A stretch of 64,000 nucleotides of DNA. Origin: Methanococcoides methylutens MM1. Lineage in GTDB: Archaea; Halobacteriota; Methanosarcinia; Methanosarcinales; Methanosarcinaceae. The notes beneath the pieces are model-generated. The model saw only the letters and a program-made list of their open reading frames with translations, was not told the origin of the DNA and searched no databases. Of the stretch, positions 61,549 through 64,000 are shown one piece after another. The stretch lies in NCBI RefSeq assembly GCF_000970325.1, contig NZ_CP009518.1, forward strand, positions 806,001 to 870,000, read 5' to 3'. The position numbers and the translations under genes are program-made. Positions within the stretch are counted from its first letter, which is position 1. Every line of letters begins with the position of its first letter.

Positions 61549-62739
61549 ATGAAGCCTGAAAACTCATATGATATCATCATTGTCGGTGCGGGACCTGCCG
61601 GTTCCACAGCTGCAGCGTATGCAGCAGAGGCAGGTGCATCCGTCCTGCTTATTGATAAAAAGAAGGATCTCGGAATTCCTCTTCAATGCGGAGGCTTCCT
61701 TCCCCATCTCGACACCCTGCAGGAGCTTGTTCCAAGTGCAGAGCTTCCTTATACTCTTGAGTCGATACCTTCTGAATGTATCCATGCTTCAAGTAGTGTG
61801 CAGCGTTTTATCGCTCCCAATGGTTATTCCAAGGAATTCGAGGTCGATGCTGATGCCATCGACAGGCGCAGGTTTGACAAGTATCTTGCAAAGGTGGCGG
61901 GTAAATCTGGTGCGAAGTTGATGGCAGGTACCAATGTCCTTGAGGTTAATGGCACTACTGTCGAGGTAGATGGTGTCTTTGGAGAGCACACTATACGCGG
62001 AAAAGTTCTGATCGGTGCCGATGGTCCGAATTCCATTGTTGGAAAAGCAAAAGGACTCGTCCGAGATCCCGATCCCATGGGTACAGGAACTGCATTTGAG
62101 TATGAGATTAGCGGTGTGGACGTTGACAGGGATGCCGTTGAGATGTTTTTCGGAAAGGATTATGTTCCCGGTGGTTATGCCTGGGTCATCTCCCAGGGAG
62201 GCGATACAGCCAATATCGGTGTCGGCATCAGGGAGATCCTTTTCAGGAATGGGATGTCTGCCAGGGACTACCTTGAGAAGTTTATGTACGAGCACCCGAT
62301 AGCCAGTAAGAAGCTTGAAGGAGGTTCTATCGTTTCAGTGGTTTCCGGCCTTGTGCCTGTTGGCGGTGCTCCGAAAGTTACTGCTACAAAGGATACGCTT
62401 GTTGCCGGTGATGCTGCAGGTCATATCATAGCTACCAATGGTGGGGGTATATCCACCGCAATGGTAGGTGGGAAGATTGCCGGTCAGACAGCTGTTGATT
62501 TCCTCGAAGGAAAATGCAAATTGGAAGACTATGATGAGCGCTGGAGAAAGGAGATGGGTCTTGAGATCAAGACGGCGGTCTATGTGAGAAAGCTGATGGA
62601 TAACCTCATGCGCTCCGATTCCATGATGTCGGCAGCCATCAAGATGATCGATCCTGAGCATATGAAAGCACTTCAGTGCGGACAGCTTCCAGATGCGGTG
62701 AGGAAAGGCCTGCTTAAGATGAACTTCGGGATACGATGA
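61549..62739 (+). CDS. Digeranylgeranylglycerophospholipid reductase
   Basis: A 396-residue FAD enzyme of the geranylgeranyl reductase family, which saturates the isoprenoid chains of archaeal lipids. FAD motif VGAGPAGSTAAAYAAE (about 11-26), the PxxYxWxFP-like segment VPGGYAWVIS, and GDAAGHIIATNGGGI (second FAD motif, about 285) are visible. Length is normal. Its stop overlaps the ATG of the AIG2-like gene (ATGA). Confidence 0.95.
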   Translation: MKPENSYDIIIVGAGPAGSTAAAYAAEAGASVLLIDKKKDLGIPLQCGGFLPHLDTLQELVPSAELPYTLESIPSECIHASSSVQRFIAPNGYSKEFEVDADAIDRRRFDKYLAKVAGKSGAKLMAGTNVLEVNGTTVEVDGVFGEHTIRGKVLIGADGPNSIVGKAKGLVRDPDPMGTGTAFEYEISGVDVDRDAVEMFFGKDYVPGGYAWVISQGGDTANIGVGIREILFRNGMSARDYLEKFMYEHPIASKKLEGGSIVSVVSGLVPVGGAPKVTATKDTLVAGDAAGHIIATNGGGISTAMVGGKIAGQTAVDFLEGKCKLEDYDERWRKEMGLEIKTAVYVRKLMDNLMRSDSMMSAAIKMIDPEHMKALQCGQLPDAVRKGLLKMNFGIR

Positions 62740-63107
62740 GCCTTCTATTTGTTTATGGAACTTTGAAGAAAGGTTGTTCCAATCATCACCTGCTCGAAAA
62801 TTCTGTTCTTGTTTCTGAGACTTTTACAGAGGATCGGTTCAGGATGCTGAACCTTGGGCCTTTTCCAGGTGTCGTAAAAGGTGAACCTGTATCAAGGATA
62901 TCAGGCGAAGTTTATGATGTGGACAATGAAACACTGGATGTTCTGGACGAGTTTGAAGGGAAATGGTTCTACAGGGAAGATGTATTACTGGGCAATGGCT
63001 CTAAGGCTGCGATGTATTTCCTTTCTTCGGAAGTTCCCTGTGAAAGGTATTCTGTAATCGGATCGGGAAACTGGATGGATCATCCTGTAAGCGAAGATAA
63101 ATATTAA
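62736..63107 (+). CDS. Gamma-glutamylcyclotransferase (AIG2) family protein
   Basis: A 123-residue protein with the family start LLFVYGTLKKGCSNHHLL and the general-acid Glu of the family in DEFEGKWFYRE. Members cleave gamma-glutamyl amines or act on related amides. The gene overlaps the reductase stop by 4 bp, so it is co-translated. No archaeal substrate can be named. Confidence 0.92.
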   Translation: MSLLFVYGTLKKGCSNHHLLENSVLVSETFTEDRFRMLNLGPFPGVVKGEPVSRISGEVYDVDNETLDVLDEFEGKWFYREDVLLGNGSKAAMYFLSSEVPCERYSVIGSGNWMDHPVSEDKY

Positions 63108-63159
63108 ATGAATATAATGTGTGGATGTTCATATTTTTCTAATAGAAAAGAGGCGACAA

Positions 63160-63780
63160 ATGACAGAAGACAAATTTGACGGTGAACTCGTGGATGTTGG
63201 CACTTTATGCTATGAAGGACACGATAACCTATACCTTAACATAACCAACAGGTGCAGTGCAAGTTGCGTTTTCTGCATACGTGATGTCTCAGACGGCGTT
63301 TACGGTTACGACCTGCGTCTCAAAAAGGAACCTTCTCTTGAAGATATGCTGGAAAAGCTAAGTACTCTGGATCTGGAAAAGTACAGGGAGGTAGTTTTCA
63401 CAGGTTTTGGGGAGGCAACACTTCGTTTTGATGTTCTTCTTAAGATCACTCACTGGCTCAAGGAAAGGGGTGTCAGGACAAGACTTGATACGAACGGACA
63501 TGCGCAGTTACTTTATCCTGAAAGGGATGTTGTGGCAGAACTGAAAGAAGCCGGTCTTGATGAAGTGTCCGTGAGCCTGAATGCTGAATCCGAAGAAAAG
63601 TATAATGAAATATGCAGGCCTGCTTTTGAGGGTTCATATGATGCAATGCTTGATTTCACAAGAAACGCTATTGAAGCAGGAATCCAGACGCGTATGACCG
63701 TTGTAGGCTTCAATGATATTGATATTAAAAAATGTGAAGAGATTGCAAGAAAGATTGGCGCTGATTTTCACGTAAGGTGA
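63160..63780 (+). CDS. Radical SAM protein, TatD-linked type
   Basis: A 206-residue radical SAM protein. The cluster motif CSASCVFC (Cys32, 36, 39) holds the [4Fe-4S] that binds S-adenosylmethionine, and FTGFGEATLRFD replaces the common GGEP motif. It matches the TatD-associated radical SAM family, which is small (about 200 residues) and uncharacterised. ATG 63160 follows GAGGCGA; the longer frame from 63121 has no signal. It ends 220 bp before the window edge. Confidence 0.85.
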   Translation: MTEDKFDGELVDVGTLCYEGHDNLYLNITNRCSASCVFCIRDVSDGVYGYDLRLKKEPSLEDMLEKLSTLDLEKYREVVFTGFGEATLRFDVLLKITHWLKERGVRTRLDTNGHAQLLYPERDVVAELKEAGLDEVSVSLNAESEEKYNEICRPAFEGSYDAMLDFTRNAIEAGIQTRMTVVGFNDIDIKKCEEIARKIGADFHVR

Positions 63781-63783
63781 AAG

Positions 63784-63823
63784 AATGGATCGATGGATGA
63801 ACAATTATTCATCGTTCATTCCA
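63784..63823 (+). terminator. Imperfect hairpin after the radical SAM gene
   Basis: The arms GATGGATGAA and TTCATCGTTC pair imperfectly across the loop CAATTA, directly after the stop. A 12-bp palindrome AATTGGCCAATT follows at 63834-63845. Terminator role is tentative. Confidence 0.35.
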
Positions 63824-64000
63824 TAGATTTATTAATTGGCCAATTGATCTTCTTAATTCAATCTATGCTGACTTTTGCATCCAATCACTTTTTTGATCCC
63901 GAAGTTTTCCGGATTTAGCTTCCATTTCTTTCAAATATACTTAAAGAGATCATCCCTTTTAGCATCATGAAGACGCTTTCTTATTAACCCCTTGAGTGAT

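Overview
The window looks like a piece of a methylotrophic methanogen chromosome, probably Methanosarcinaceae and most like Methanococcoides. Three things point there. First, methanogen-only or methanopterin-linked genes: methanogenesis marker 12, methanogenesis marker 9, methenyl-H4MPT cyclohydrolase (mch), a cobamide/CoM-type methyltransferase, and a CitG-like/DUF447 pair. Second, archaeal information genes: L7Ae, S28e, L24e, aIF5B, S6e, Trm1 and Taw2/Trm5. Third, cold-associated genes typical of Methanococcoides: two small TRAM-domain proteins and a DEAD-box helicase. Base composition is moderate, intergenic DNA is AT-rich with TATATA-type boxes, and start sites often carry GGTG/GAGG ribosome-binding sites with GTG or TTG starts. 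I see no rRNA, CRISPR array, transposase or phage gene.

Layout. 1-6.6 kb: methanogenesis markers, a nitrilase-family amidase, a CitG-like/DUF447/deaminase run and a TPR protein. 7-10.5 kb: a multi-PAS/GAF sensor without a kinase domain and an exported protein. 10.7-14.4 kb: translation cluster L7Ae-S28e-L24e-Ndk, aIF5B, S6e. 14.5-21.1 kb: the most unusual region, described below. 21-31 kb: exported TPR protein, MATE transporter, anchored FGE-like protein, thioredoxin, an acyl-CoA synthetase/thioesterase/regulator operon, a lipoprotein and Trm1. 31-38 kb: regulators, DUF2110, Taw2/Trm5-like enzyme, mch-DUF2124, methyltransferase. 38-43 kb: membrane protein and a regulator/surface protein/ABC export-type operon. 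43-45 kb: TRAM protein plus DEAD-box helicase. 45-50 kb: regulator, methyltransferase, SUOX-like lipoprotein and an island of small membrane proteins. 50-53 kb: tRNA-Ser, FKBP, histidine kinase. 53.5-56 kb: a complete three-gene homocysteine biosynthesis operon. 56-64 kb: AIM24 protein, FtsZ, DHPS-like protein, second TRAM protein, geranylgeranyl reductase, AIG2-like protein, radical SAM protein.

The candidate new system lies at 14480-21095. On the minus strand a compact operon encodes a 51-residue ribbon-helix-helix protein (too short for a 60-residue cutoff), an all-helical ESCRT-III/Snf7-like protein, an AAA ATPase with an N-terminal MIT domain (Vps4/CdvC architecture), and a coiled-coil protein ending in a winged helix. 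Divergently, 180 bp away, lie an SPFH (band 7) coiled-coil protein and a transmembrane PEGA-like protein; both end in nearly the same zinc ribbon. This resembles a membrane-remodelling or envelope-stress module (ESCRT-III/PspA + Vps4 + SPFH) with its own small regulator. The organism also divides with FtsZ (57590-58777), so the module probably does something other than basic cytokinesis.
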